Below, piece after piece: positions 35,603-47,655 of a DNA stretch of 64,000 nt. The DNA is from Diphasiastrum complanatum. Taxonomy: Eukaryota; Streptophyta; Lycopodiopsida; Lycopodiales; Lycopodiaceae. The stretch lies in the NCBI GenBank assembly GCA_029204225.1, contig CM055112.1, forward strand, positions 23,254,578-23,318,577, given 5' to 3'. The notes beneath the pieces are model-generated. The model did no database searches, was not told the DNA's origin, and was given only the letters and a program-made list of their open reading frames with translations. Each line of letters opens with the position of its first letter. The first letter of the stretch is position 1. The position numbers and the translations under genes were made by a program.

Positions 35603-35827
35603 CTATGATGATATGGGTGAGGGCCTCTGTGATGGTACATGTGAATGTGCACTAGTAGGGGGCCTCTGAGGACTACCCTGCTGTGAGGCCGCTGGAGAGT
35701 CTAACATGGACCTATACTGTCGGAGAACAACATCCATTTGTTCTCTCTGCCTAGCAGATGCACTACTTAACCAGTTACACTCTTCATGAGATGGAGACCC
35801 AAGAGATAAAGGGTCAGACATCTGCAT
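35603..35827 (-). other. Short minus-strand reading frame inside CACTA-like element
   Basis: It has 74 codons, with PSHEECNWLSSASARQREQM and a Pro/Ser/Gln-rich end. It could be a remnant of a transposase-locus protein or of a captured host exon. No family is recognised and coding status is uncertain. Confidence 0.25.
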
Positions 35828-36349
35828 ATTAAAAATGAACTACGATTAAGATAACAATGATGAACATAAAATATAAAATTAACTATAACCACAAACCTAA
35901 ACATAAATTTTATTCTTTTTTTATTCCATTTTTCTCTGATAATCCTTACCTCTGGTCCACTGTTTCTAAATCTTTAAATTAAATCTTTTACCCTAAATCT
36001 CTTATATCATGTCCTCATGTATACCCTTTCTATAAATCCTTTAATCTATACTCTAAACACTAAAGCCCTTTTCAACTGTCTTACTTGTTTTCATGATTTT
36101 AAAACGTTTATCTTTATCAAGTTGTAGCATATGCTCTTCACATTATTTTAGAAAGTTTCAATTGAAAGAAAATACCCACAAACAAAGCAATAAGATTTTA
36201 ATAAAACAAAACAACAATATTTCAACAAAACAAAGAAACAAGATTCACAATAAACAATGCTCACCTTGTCTCCAAAAACTTTGTTTCAAAAACTTTACCC
36301 CAAAAAACTTTACTCCAAACTGAGGATACTGTGATAAAAGTGAGGAAAA

Positions 36350-36360
36350 AGAGTGTCAAT

Positions 36361-36393
<33 letters not shown>

Positions 36394-36700
36394 CGAGAGA
36401 GCGAACGAGAGAGAGCTTTACTCAAACTGCTTTAACTCTAATCAAGGGGCAACAAAAGAGTGTCAAAGATAGAGATAAAAGGATAGAGAGTCATCAAGGT
36501 TTTCAAAAATCTTACTTTACTCCAAGCCCTATTCCAAGCTTTACACCCTTTTAAATAGCTTTACTCCTTTTGAGAAGCTTTCTTATGCTCTCTTTGAAAA
36601 GGTTTACAAGCTTTTAAATAGCTTTACCTCAAGCTTTTGAAAAGCTTTAACTCTGATGAAAAAAAAAACAAAAGAGTGTCAATGAGAGAGAGAAAAACAT
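36350..36700. repeat. GA-rich and AAGCTTT-rich internal repeats
   Basis: AAAAGAGTGTCAAxGA occurs three times (about 36347, 36449 and 36672), with GAGAGA runs after the first and third. Between them AAGCTTT and TTTAAATAGCTTTAC recur. The pattern is that of a small degenerate tandem array. Confidence 0.6.
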
Positions 36701-36986
36701 AAACAACAATAAACACAAATGTATCAAAGAAAAACAAGTAAACTTTTAAATGTTGGCTATGGTGCTCACCTTTTTGTTCAATGCTCCACTTTTTATCCAA
36801 GCTCTGACTATGGTAAGAAGGTAGAGAGCTTGGCTGTGACAAAAAAGCATAAGAAAGATCAAGCATCATTAGAAGAGCCATAGAGAGGAACACCATCGCT
36901 AGGCGCAAAAATATCCTTCTCTTCTCGCTCAAAAATCGAAAATCAAAATGAAAAAAAACCGCGACGCGCCAAGCAATTCGGCTTCC

Positions 36987-37118
36987 GGTAATCGACTCTA
37001 TGGTCGACGGTAGCAGCATCGACCATAGCGTCGATTACCAGAACTTAGTAGACGCTATGGTCGACGCTGCTTAGTAGACGTTATGGCCGACGCTGCTAGC
37101 GTCGACCATAGCGTCTAC
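36987..37118. repeat. Cluster of perfect palindromes (GTCGACCATAGCGTC family)
   Basis: Two hairpins lie side by side. The first (36987-37039) pairs GGTAATCGAC-CTATGGTCGA with its complement. The second (37048-37118) has perfect 21-base arms, GTAGACGCTATGGTCGACGCT and its exact complement. A further GGTAATCGACGCTAGCC at 37127 can pair with the first arm. CpG density is far above that of the surroundings. Confidence 0.85.
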
Positions 37119-37139
37119 CAAGTTGTGGTAATCGACGCT

Positions 37140-37805
37140 AGCCAAAAACTTGCAAAAAAAATTTTCTACAATTCTTGCCGTGATGGCAAACATTGCGGAA
37201 GTTTTTCGCAATATTGTCCGCAATTTTCTCTGCAATTTGCAATGATTTCCGCAATTTATGCCATGTCTAAAAATTGTGGAATTTTTTTCTACAGTTTTGT
37301 CTGTGATTCGTACCACGACGGGAGAAATTGCGGAAAACTTTTTGCAATTTCAGCCGCGAAAAGTTTTCTACAATTTCTGCCATGGCCTAAAAATTGCAAA
37401 AAAAAAAATCCACAATTTTGTCTACAATTTCTACCATGATGAGAAAAATTGAAAAAACTTTTCTACTGCTTTTTTTGCAATTTCTGCTGGTGAAACATTT
37501 TTCACAATTTTTGTCATGGCCTAAAATTTACAAAAATTTGTTTCGACAATTTTGTCTGCAATTTTTACCACGACGGGAGAAATTGCAAAAAAATTTATTC
37601 AATGTTTTCTACAATTTTTTCCGCGAAAACATTTTTCGCAATTTTGGCCACGACAAAAAAATTGCGAAAAATCTTTTCCACATTTTTTTTCGCAAATTCT
37701 GTGATGATGACAAAAATTGCAAAAGTTTTTTGCATTTTTTTTTCGCAATTTCTGCCATGATGGTAGAAATTGCGGACGATTTTCTACAATTTTTACCATA
37801 ACGGC
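37140..37805. repeat. Right subterminal tandem array of CACTA-like element, period about 130 bp
   Basis: GCCATGGCCTAAAAATTGC (37379) recurs as GTCATGGCCTAAAATTTAC (37514). TACCACGACGGGAGAAATTGC (37310) recurs near 37434 and 37566. The spacing is about 125-136 bp, so roughly five degenerate units are present. Confidence 0.7.
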
Positions 37806-40160
37806 TCAAGATAAACTTAAGTTTTTTTCTATGGCCTTAACAGGTGCAGCACAAGATTGGTACTATAATCAAGATGAAACTGGGTGTACAGATTGGGAGA
37901 TTGTTAAAAAAGCCCTTATCACACGGTTCAAACCTCAGAAGTTTATGGAAGACTCTTTTCTACTTTTAAGTAAAATTAAAATGGGAAAGCGGGAAATGGT
38001 TCAAGATTACATTGAACGGGTGAAACGCCTCAGATCTGAGTGCAAACCTGAGCTGATTAACGAAAATGTCATGATTATGTGATTTTTGTCAGGTTTATCT
38101 AAACGGATCAGACGTGAGCTGAAACGTCATAATGAGTATGCACTCTTGCAAAATGTTATGGATGATGCAATTTGGGAGGAGGATGAAGATTCAGACGATG
38201 AGCCGAATGTTAGTATGTTGTCTTATACAACAGGGCAGACTACAACGTCATCCACCTCTATTGCATCAACAAATGTCAATGCTACTGCAGAAATGATGCT
38301 CAATGAGTTCGAGAAACTCTGGAAGAACCAGCTATCGGATGGAAAAGTTGTAGTCACAATTTGATGAAAAGATCAAAGCTTTGGAACATTTCCACGGACA
38401 AGCGAACAAGGAACCTCAAAAGTTTGTGAAGACATTTCCTACCAAGGAAAATGTCTGGTGTTCTATTTGTACAGGAAATCACACAGTAAATGAGTGTCCT
38501 CAATTGAAAAAACGAATGAAAATCAGTGTATGCCATTTGTGTAATTCGTCTGATCATGAGACTGCTTTTTGCAATTTCAATCCTCGGATAATTCAGCAAC
38601 GGTATGCCCAAATGGGATATCGAGAATCATAGTATGGAGGAAATCCAACAGCTAGACCTTCTGCTCTTGGATATCTGGAACGTTTAGTCTTACCTGCCCC
38701 ACCAAAGCACTCTGCTCCTGCCGCCAATTTGATGGAACCAGAACCGTACATAAGTGTCGAGCAATGGAACTATGGTAATGTAGTATGTTATTTATGCTGC
38801 TGCACAACAACAAACATCTAGAAACTGGACCAGAGCACCACTTGGATGCTTTGCATGTGGAGAAATTCATAGAGTTGCAAAATGTTTAAATAAAGAAAAA
38901 TTTGTATCATTTTGTCATGATTGTGGTTATGGGCATTGCTATAAAGACTGTGTAGCAAGACCGAAGCCACCACCAGCTACAGCTCCTATAAATTTGATAA
39001 CAATCAAACGAAGACCAGTAGCTCAGAATAAATCAAGTGTACCTTTGATGGTGGTCACCAGAGCACAGAAGCAGAAAGAACAAGTAGTGGATCCAGTATC
39101 TGCTGATTCTATACCATTAATCGATATACCAACAACAACTGGAGTCTATCCAAATCTTTATGCAGAAAAAAGAAGATATTAGGATATGAGATTGTGGATT
39201 AAACATCTGCAAGAAGAAGAGGAGCCCAAAGCTGCTAAAGTAACAGCTGAAGTTCGTTCTTCACCATTGCAGCCACCAAAAAATTCATGTAGAGATATGA
39301 ATGATCGGTTGCATCATCATAAAGAACCCTTCAAGATGACTGAACCGGAAGCGCCGCAAACAGAACACCTCATGAATGTTTTATCTAGTAAGATCAATAT
39401 TTCATTGGGGGAGTTCCTGAAGTTGGTGCCAAAAGCAAAAGAAGTCTTAGTGCAAAAGTTAGCTCAAGCAGAACCAAAAGTCCAACAGGAGCCACTTTTT
39501 TGTGCTGGATTTGAAGAATCTAATGAAGTACTCCATGTCGGAGCCGCTTGGGAAAGTGAACAAAAGAATATCACTCTGCCGATACAACATAGACAATTTC
39601 CTAAAGAAGCAGTTGTGATAGATGGCAGTTCAGGAGTTAACCTGATTTCTACAAGGCTATGTGCAAAATGGTGCCTTACAAAGATCAAGCCTGCTACTTT
39701 TGCCATTAAGCTAGCTGATCAAACGACAGTTCGTCCATGAGGAATGGTTGAAGATATACCTGTCAGAATTGCAGGAGTATAGTTCGTCATTACTTTCGTA
39801 GTCATGGACTTACCAAAAGCACCAATTGTCTACCGAGTCCTATTAGGACGTTCATGGTTACGAGTTGCGCAAGTAATTCATAATTGGGGTACCGAGAAAA
39901 TCACTTTTGAAAATCGTGAACGTGCAGTCAAAGTTGATCCTACAACTTGGACTATCAAACCAGTGGTTCAAAAAGAGGATGATGATTCATCAACAACGGA
40001 TCATACTTGTGACCGACCAGAGAAAAATTTGAGAGCTCATTACGATTCTCAAACGAATACTGTCAACTGGAATGGAGCTCTTGCAATGATTGATTGTATA
40101 GTAGAATATATGTGTCAACAAGATAATCAATCAGATTTGAGCGAGATTTCATTATTGGAT
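37806..40160 (+). pseudogene. Gypsy gag-protease remnant
   Basis: Reading begins in the middle of a Ty3/Gypsy gag (KLKFFSMALTGAAQDWYYNQ) and runs to a stop at 38082, then continues (FLSGLSKRIRRELKRHNEY). Zinc-knuckle-like motifs follow: CSICTGNHTVNEC and CHLCNSSDHETAFC near 38450-38575, and CFACGEIHRVAKC near 38850. Protease is near 39620 (VVIDGSSGVNLIS), followed in another frame by LGRSWLRVAQVIHNWGTEKI (39849). The active-site text is D-G-S-S-G rather than the common D-T/S-G. Related DGGSG forms occur in plant Gypsy elements, so this may be lineage-typical. Several stops interrupt it and the N-terminal part of gag is missing. Confidence 0.8.
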
Positions 40161-40263
40161 TGAACCTTGGATACACCCATTGAATGTGCTGAATGTAGCT
40201 TGGATATCAACGGAACCTACACCAGATCTGATTGAAGATAACCTCATACTTGTGAGTCATAGT

Positions 40264-40717
40264 TAGAAATCAGCTTGTGATCTGATTCATTAGTATAAGC
40301 TTTAAATGTGATGATGTAATTAGTGTACAGTTTATCTGGTTTACTATATATGGTTGTGATCGGGACGTGACCTGTTAGGATATATTGATTGGGCACTGAT
40401 CCCATAGATGGCTACTTGGGTTAGCCAGGTAGCCACACATAGGAAAAGTTAGCATGTACAGAGTTATTTATAGTACTTGTTATATTTGGGGCATGTCCCA
40501 AGTTTGTCGATCAAATTTGGCCATATTGGGCCCGACCTTAGTTTGATCAGTGGTAGGCCAATTTTAGGACACCTGACTTTTCCTATAGTTTGTGAAATAT
40601 TCTATATGTACAGTGTTTCTTTGTAATCTAATAACTTTTGGTGTGCCATCTTTGAGAGCTTGTGAGGAGTGGCTATGGTGATTGTGTGATGTGATCTGCA
40701 TACTGCACTAGATTCTA
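40264..40717 (+). repeat. 5' LTR of LARD-like element
   Basis: It starts TAGAAATCAGCTTGTG and ends GCACTAGATTCTA, so the ends appear to be TA...TA rather than TG...CA. It is paired with 44426-44878. Confidence 0.75.
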
Positions 40718-40718
40718 T

Positions 40719-40730
40719 TGATATCAGAGC
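40719..40730 (+). promoter_or_regulatory. Primer-binding site of LARD-like element
   Basis: TGATATCAGAGC starts one base after the apparent LTR end at 40717. It differs by one base from TGGTATCAGAGC. Confidence 0.6.
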
Positions 40731-43700
40731 ATCAGGGTATTGCAGGTATGCACGATTTGGTGAAGCTATGGGATAGCATTCTTCACCAAGAGAAATAGCA
40801 CTCAGAGCATCTCAGGAGAGTATCGGCAGTCCAAATGGCAAGAGACAGCAAAGTTCCTTCGATCGAAGCTTTGGGAAAGATCAGAACGATCATCGTAGGT
40901 GGATTCCAAGGAGAATTCATAGAAAATTGTTTATAAATGGCTTCAAATGGCTTTGACAGAAAGCTGGCCAGAACTCTCTCAGTAGTTTGGTGATTGCTGA
41001 GTGGAGCGGATGGTAAGGAAAAGCAGGGCAGTGGTTTCTCATTCATGAGAGGATTTTGACATCCATTTACAGTGGGAGGAGAAAGAAGCAATTCTGGGAA
41101 TTGGCAAAAGGCGAATAGTTGACGAAAAATGTAAAGCTGCAGATCTTTCTCTCTACTTGATCGAAGTGGGCACTATAAATTGTTACCCAGTATCTTACAG
41201 TAGGGGCCAAGCTTGTGGTAAATTGTCAGGGATAGCCAAGAAGCAGGAGAGGAGCAATTGTGTCTTCTTCTCTCAACTATGGAAAAATAGGACAACTAGG
41301 GTTTCACAGATGAAAATCATTTTTGATTCTGTCAAGAGCTGCAGACGGGCACCCTAGAACAATAAAGGATCTGATAAAGGGCCGTGGCTAGTCGCGGGCT
41401 ATAGAGGGAGTTATCTCCATTCGTAGAGATCTGTCATAGCTGTGAAATCAGCAAGCTTGAATGAGGAGAAGAAGGAAGGAGAGGTCGCGAGACCTCGCGC
41501 GTGCCCAACTAGATGGGTGGAGTTCACATCTTAGATTATTCTCAGGGAGTGGTTTGGAACCATTCTCAAGAGCAGTCATTAGAGGAGTTCTAAATTCCAA
41601 AAAGACCCTTTGTAAAGATTCTTTTTATATTTTTTCTCAAATTTTTCTTACACATGGACCAATCAAAACACTCAAATTTGAAATCTACGTAACGTAACTT
41701 TTTGAGTCCACATTTTGATTCCACACTAAAAATGACATAACTTTTTAGTAAAAAGTCCAAATTTAGTGGAGTTTGGTGCATTGGAAAGCGCTCACCAAGG
41801 ACTTTCCAATGATATGTTAGATGACATACTTCTAAGCTATGATTAAGAAGTTATGGCAAGTCAAAAGTATTAGTGTTATAATATTTTAATAATATAAAAG
41901 ACATCTTGCACGAATTCTTAAAGGGTCTTTTTGGAGCTCAAAACTCCTCTAATGTTAGAGCTAGTTTGGAGGAATACAGGTGGGCATCAGGGATGGCATT
42001 GGGATACCTGGTAGGGATAACATTGCAGGATGACATGGGATGATCATCGGGGGGCAACTATTTCATATTGGACTTGAGTCATTGGCATGGACAGGACTTA
42101 TAGGTGGGATTCATGATGATCAAAAAGCTACAAACGCAAATGGACAAAGCTGAAGCTTTGGGAGCCAACTCTAGGTTGGAGAGCTGATGGAGATCGCATG
42201 GGGTGTGATCGGAGGGCAAACACTATGATGGGTGTTTTGCTAGCGATCTACTGTAGGGGACACTGATGGCGAGGACTTCATAGTGTGCTCATTTGGGAGT
42301 GCAGGTTGGCATTACAGCAGGGAGTCAGTCATTGGCATTGGCATCGATGGGGAGGCATCTACCATCACGGGCGTGGATAAGCTATCTATAGCTTTCATTC
42401 ATTTGGTTGTATTTGCAAGAGTCTAGGCTTGGCACAATTGCTGGAATTTCCATGGTGCAGATTCTAAGGTGGTGAGATCAAGGTTAAGCCTAGAGGGAGC
42501 CACTCGGAGCCATATACCCCAGTACGGTCAGAGAGACAGTGGTCTCGCGGTCCCTTGAGTGGCGACTCCGGGATATGCTTGCATTGGCATGGTGTCAAGT
42601 GGCACATAGCCAGGGAGAGCGAGCAGATGCTAGGAGCTAGGTGGAGTAGGTATTGCTTTGGAGTTCAGCTTGTCTAGTAGGATGGTGACCAGGATCGAAG
42701 ACATCAGGTGAGCATAGTATGTGGATGATGAGTCCATTGGGGTGGCACTCAGGGAGATGCTATAGTTGCTCAGGTATGATATATCATTTGATGTATGGAT
42801 GATGATCTTCAGCTGGTGCATCATGTGGTGACCTAAGGATAGGTCATGCCTACTTGGAGGTAGGTGGCATGGAGTGTACCTATGGTGGTACATATCCTGA
42901 GGGCATGGAGAGCATTACGAGGTGATGTGGATCCAGCATGCCCATGCTTGTGAGCCAACAGGGATGGAGATGGTTGCTCAGGGAGTGATAGTTGATACTT
43001 TGGCAAGTGATCAGGTGAGCTGCATGATTATATGCACGATAGTCTCCAGGTTCGCGTCACATGTTATTTCTATCCATCATCTATTTGGTAAGCAGGATGT
43101 AGCTTTTGGTTAGATCCAGTTGGAGTCTAGTTGCACTACAGGTGGACAGATTCTTGGGGAGCTATCAGCAGTTAATGGATACTTGGTGATCAGATGGTAT
43201 AGGGTATAGGTTTTTGGAGATATCCTACCTGATATGCTATGGATCGTGGGTGAGTTTCTCATCACGACAGTGGATCTAGTTTGCATTTGCTTTGGCTTGG
43301 ACGCTATGATGGATGTGTTGGGGAGATAGGCTCCATGGTGGGAGGCCTATAGACTAGTCAAACAAGATTTGACAACTTCAAGCATGGAAAGTTGAACCTA
43401 CATGGGATGTAGGATAGACATATCATCATCAGTATCTTTGGGAAATGGGCGAGCTACTCAGGTATAGCCTATGGTGAGTTTTGCGTACATTCACTCATTG
43501 AGTCCTTGGTAGACTCTTGTGCTTGGAGCATGGATGGGGATCAGCTTTCAGGACTTATTGGATAGGATGTTAGGGCAAAGTGGCTTGGAGCATAGCTTTG
43601 TTTGGGAGATACATCAGGGATGAGGCTTGGAGCACTCATTGGTTCGAGATGGTTGATCTTGGATGATGTATGAGGACATTTATGTGATATGCTTGGATGT

Positions 43701-44425
43701 AAGGGCATCTTGGTTACAGGTGTAGGCCATGGTTGAGGACCTGATTTGGTGACCAGTGGTGTAGCAGTGGATCTACAGGTGGCATAGGTGTTGGTACGAT
43801 AGGATACTACTTATGGGCAGACCTTGGTCATGTATTTGACGCTTTATCATTCGTGTTGGTTTGCATGAGTGTGTGTGGGCTTGCATGTTGCCTTGTCACG
43901 AGAGTCTAGATCTGAGTTGGAGTTGTATGTGGTTGTGCATTTGCTACGTCAAGGACAAAGTAGTCATTTTATGCTCATTGACTTGTCATTGTCTACTAGT
44001 TGTCTATCTGGTGAGGGTGCAATCTTATGGTGGCAGTAAGATTTTCTCAGGTTGAGCCTCAGTCGCTCATTTATGTCAGCTTTAAAATTGTGCTTGTAAA
44101 TGTCTGATAGGATGTCAGCCTAGCTAGATGGAGGATGTAAGTCTCATCGTGGTAGTGGGATTTCCTCATTTTGAGCCATGTCGCTTATCTGGTCCACTTG
44201 TGTTGAAGTCGGATTGGGGACGAGTCAGTTGGTCGAGAGTATGGTAGACTCTCTGTATGAGCATTGTGTTTACATGATACTTTGTGAGTCAAACCTAGTG
44301 GTCTGATGGTGTGCTTGAGTGTGAGTCAAGTACATAGTAGCTGTGATATGCATAACATCTTTTGGACACTCCAGACGCTGCTGCAATATATTGTTTTTGA
44401 CTCCTATCACATTTGAGAGAGAGAG
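40731..44425 (+). other. Non-coding internal region of LARD-like element
   Basis: Over 3.6 kb there are only short frames and no retroviral motif. The composition is comparatively G-rich on the plus strand from about 41,950 to 44,350. Part of it (43111-43212) recurs at 57783-57882. A GAGAGGTCGCGAGACC word near 41,480 resembles one in the outer Copia leader near 3,123, hinting at shared ancestry. Confidence 0.6.
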
Positions 44426-44878
44426 TAAGAAATCAGCTTGTGATCTAATTCATTAGTATAAGCGTAATAGTGATCATGTAATTAGTGTATAGTTTATTTG
44501 GTTTACTATATATGGTTGTGATCGGGACATGACCCATTAGGATATATTGATCGGGCACTGATCACGTAGATGGCTACTTGGGTTAGTCGGGTAGCCACAC
44601 ATAGGAAAAGTTAGCATGTACAGAGTTATTTACAGTACTTGGTATACTTGGGAGCATGTCCCAAGTTTGTCGATTGAATTTGGCCATATTAGGCCCGACC
44701 TTATGTTGACAGTGGTAGGCCAATTTCAGGACACCTACCTTTTCATGCAGTTTGTGAATACTCTATATGTACAGTGTTTCTTTGTAATCTAATAACTTTT
44801 GTTGAGCCATTTTTGAGAGCTTGTGAGGAGTGGCTATGGTGATTGTGTGATGTGATCTGCATACTGCACTAGATTCTA
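44426..44878 (+). repeat. 3' LTR of LARD-like element
   Basis: It starts TAAGAAATCAGC and ends GCACTAGATTCTA. It is preceded by a GA-rich polypurine tract at about 44414-44425. Confidence 0.75.
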
Positions 44879-47085
44879 TCGAAATTTCAACTGTCATGCC
44901 TTGACTTATGATGACAATGCAAAACTTACGGATGAGCAGATTCTCAATCATATGGATCCGACCAGATTTGGAGTGCATAATGTTCCTGATGGACCAACAA
45001 TAAAACCGCCCAAAGCAGTTATATTGAAAGAAGATAGGATCACAAAGTCAATGATGAAGAAACAAGCTAAGCAACATTATAATACGGTCCTGAAATGGGA
45101 AAATCCTCCTTAAAAGATTGATTCAGCGAATGTGCCACCTTTATTGGATAAAGACAAAAGAAAAGTCGAGGATGATTCTACAAATTAGAATTCTAGCAAG
45201 ACATCATCGTCTCGGAAGTCATCACCTCCACGATCAATTCCCACTAAGAAGGCTAAGCGAAGATCCAAGACAAGTCCTTTAAAAAAGGAACAAGCAGATG
45301 TAGTCCAGCATGATATTCCCGAATATTTTAAACGTTATACCTAAAGCACACTGTGAACCCAAAGAACACTTGTCAGATTCGAAAGATGTTTACGATGGCC
45401 CAGCCAGGACACAGCCAATGAATCTTGTTGAACTAGGAGAACTAGAAAAGATTGTACAAGTTGGATCACAACTTAATCCTGAATAGTATCAAGCACTCCA
45501 CATGTTACTTATTAAGTATCATTCCAACGTCAGTTATTGAACATAGAATACCTTTAGTACCTAATGCAGTTGCAAAGGTTACAAAGTTCTATATTTGTAA
45601 TCCCAATGTTGTGGACCTAATAAAGAAAGAACTTCAGAGACTGCTTGATGCTGATTTCATTTATGAGATCGAGCATACGGAATGGATCTCATCGATTGTC
45701 ATTGTTTCTAAGAAGAATGGGAAATTGCTGGAGCGGAAGCTTATAGTTTCCTGGATGGATTTAGTGGTTATAACCAGGTTAAGATTGCACCTGCCGATCG
45801 TCACAAAACAGCTTTTGCAATAGAATGGGACACCTATGCTTACAAAGTAATGTCGTTTGGACTCTGTAACGCACCAAGTTCGTTCCAAAGAGTAATGCAA
45901 TTTGCTTTTAAAGATTATCTACAGAAATTTTTTGAAATTTACTTGGATGATCTAGGAGTCCATAGTACAGATACAGACCACCTGGATTGATTGGAGAAAG
46001 TATTTGAAAGATGTCGCAAATATCAAATTTCTCTGAATCCAAAAAAATGCCAGATATGAGTTTCCCACGAAGTTGTGCTTGGGCATGTGATATCGAGACA
46101 TGGTATTGCCACAAATTATTCTAAAATCAAGGTTATTGTGGAATTGTCACCGCCAACAATGATTTGTGTAGTTTATGTGTTTATGGGTCATGCGAACTAC
46201 TATCGAATTTTTATTATCTTCTTTGCGGATTTAGCAAGACCTATATACAAACTAACTATTGTTCCTATTTGGATAGTAGAGGCGTTAGAAGACTTTGAAA
46301 AATTAAAAAAAGCATTAACTTCAGCATCAATATTGCGTTCTTCAGATTGGACGAATTTCATGTTCATGCGGATGTCTCAAAATACGCCATTGGATCAGTT
46401 TTGACGCAGCCAGGTGATTATAAGAAGGACTATCCTATACGATTATGGGGACTGGATTATGTTGGTCCTATTCATCCTACCACACAAGGATCTCAGGCCC
46501 GATATATTATTGTAGCAATTGATTATATGACCAAGTGGGTTGAAGCCAAAGCTGTCAAAGTTGCTGATGCTACACACTTTGTTAATCAGACAATAAAGTG
46601 TTTACTGGAAGATTTTTATGTTATACACAGATTTAGCACTCCAATAAGATTCTCTGCACTATTATGACAAAGACAGTTAAAGCGAGTCGGTTTGATTGGG
46701 AACATAAACTGTATGCAGCATTATGGGCATTCAAAACTGCTTACAAAAATAGTACAAATCAAACACCCTTTCAACTGGTTTATGGTCAAGATGTTGTCAT
46801 GTCGATTGAATTTTTAATTCCATCTTTACGCATAGCGACAACAGAACGATTAAATGATGATAAGTCTTTACAACTATGTCATGAAATGTTGCACAAATTA
46901 TGTGAAACACGATTGATGGCAGTTCACGCATTAGCAGTAGAGAAAGCTCGTCGAAAGACATGGCACGATCATCGATTGCACAAAAAGGATCTGAAAGCAG
47001 GAGATCTTGCACTGATGTACAAAACCAAGCTGATCAAGGGAAAATTGAAGTTTACTGGTGACGGCCCGTATAAAGTGAGATAAAT
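44879..47085 (+). pseudogene. Gypsy linker, RT and integrase remnant
   Basis: The sequence reads as a linker (44901-45113 and on), then RT pieces: ELQRLLDADFIYEIEHTEWI, FLDGFSGYNQVKIAPADRHK, MSFGLCNAPSSFQRVMQFAF, and YLDDLGVHS near 45940. Next are RT-thumb text (LGHVISRHGI) and a short RNase H start (VHADVSKYAIGSVL). This is joined directly to the integrase core (GLDYVGPIH, AIDYMTKWVEAKAV) and an integrase C-terminal part (HDHRLHKKDLKAGDLAL, ending near GDGPYKVR). The bulk of RNase H and the integrase zinc domain are deleted. Stops and frameshifts are frequent. Confidence 0.85.
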
Positions 47086-47655
47086 CCTGAACTATGACGC
47101 AATAATTCTTGAGCACTTGGACGGAAAATGATTTGGTCCTTCGGTGAATGGCAGCCGATTACGCAAGTTTTGGCAGTCTGATCTTGATGATTTTTAATTT
47201 TATTTGTTTTTCAATTTCTTGTTTTTAAATATTAAATTGTTCAGTTTTTGTTTGAAAAAGATAGTATAAAAAAAACTTCAAAAAAGACTGATGAGCAAAA
47301 GTCAGAAAAGTCATCAGCATGGGAAACAGGAAGGACAGTATTTTTTTTATGAAAAATGACTTATAAAATCACTATTTTGATCAAATATTGCCTATATAGT
47401 ATCAGAAACCTTCGCTGAGCCTCCAGATTGTACATCCACTTCAGATCTATCTAAATTGAGTTGGGCAAAGATTCTTGTTCAGAAAAAATCCATTTTTTGA
47501 GTCAGGTGAATTATCAGCAATATGTCATTTTGGGAACCTTCACCGATCACCTTACTCTCATTATGAACCTTCACTGACATGCTAGATGGTCTTAAAATGT
47601 CAAAATTAGGCTGTCCATAGCCTCAGATTTTGAAAAAATGCATTTATGATAGTAC
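47086..47655 (+). other. Spacer between integrase and downstream ORF
   Basis: It is AT-rich and non-coding, with CCTTCGCTGAGCCTCC and related words echoing the leader at 33,970-34,670. Confidence 0.4.

Larger units (their letters stand above)
34675..37805 (+). mobile_element. CACTA-like (En/Spm) non-autonomous DNA transposon
   Basis: The left end is CACTACAAGAAAA, the canonical plant CACTA terminus. Both end regions (34675-35290 and 37140-37805) are packed with short words such as AAAATTGCGAAAA and TTTTTGCAATTT in both orientations, as expected of CACTA subterminal repeats. The middle (35290-37130) has no transposase, but contains splice-like and gene-like scraps on the minus strand. The right end expected as TTTTCTTGTAGTG was not found. 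The boundary at about 37805 is where gag begins to read, so the right terminus is probably deleted along with the start of gag. Confidence 0.6.
40264..44878 (+). mobile_element. Non-autonomous (LARD-like) LTR element
   Basis: Two LTRs of about 454 bp flank 3.7 kb with no recognisable gag or pol in any frame. The primer-site region reads TGATATCAGAGC just after the first LTR, and GAGAGAGAG precedes the second. LTRs are visibly diverged (many substitutions, small indels), so the insertion is older than the Copia at 3937. It lies between the protease and RT parts of the Gypsy element. No matching target duplication was found with the boundaries chosen (ATAGT on the left, TCGAA on the right). Movement would have depended on another element's proteins. 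Confidence 0.75.
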
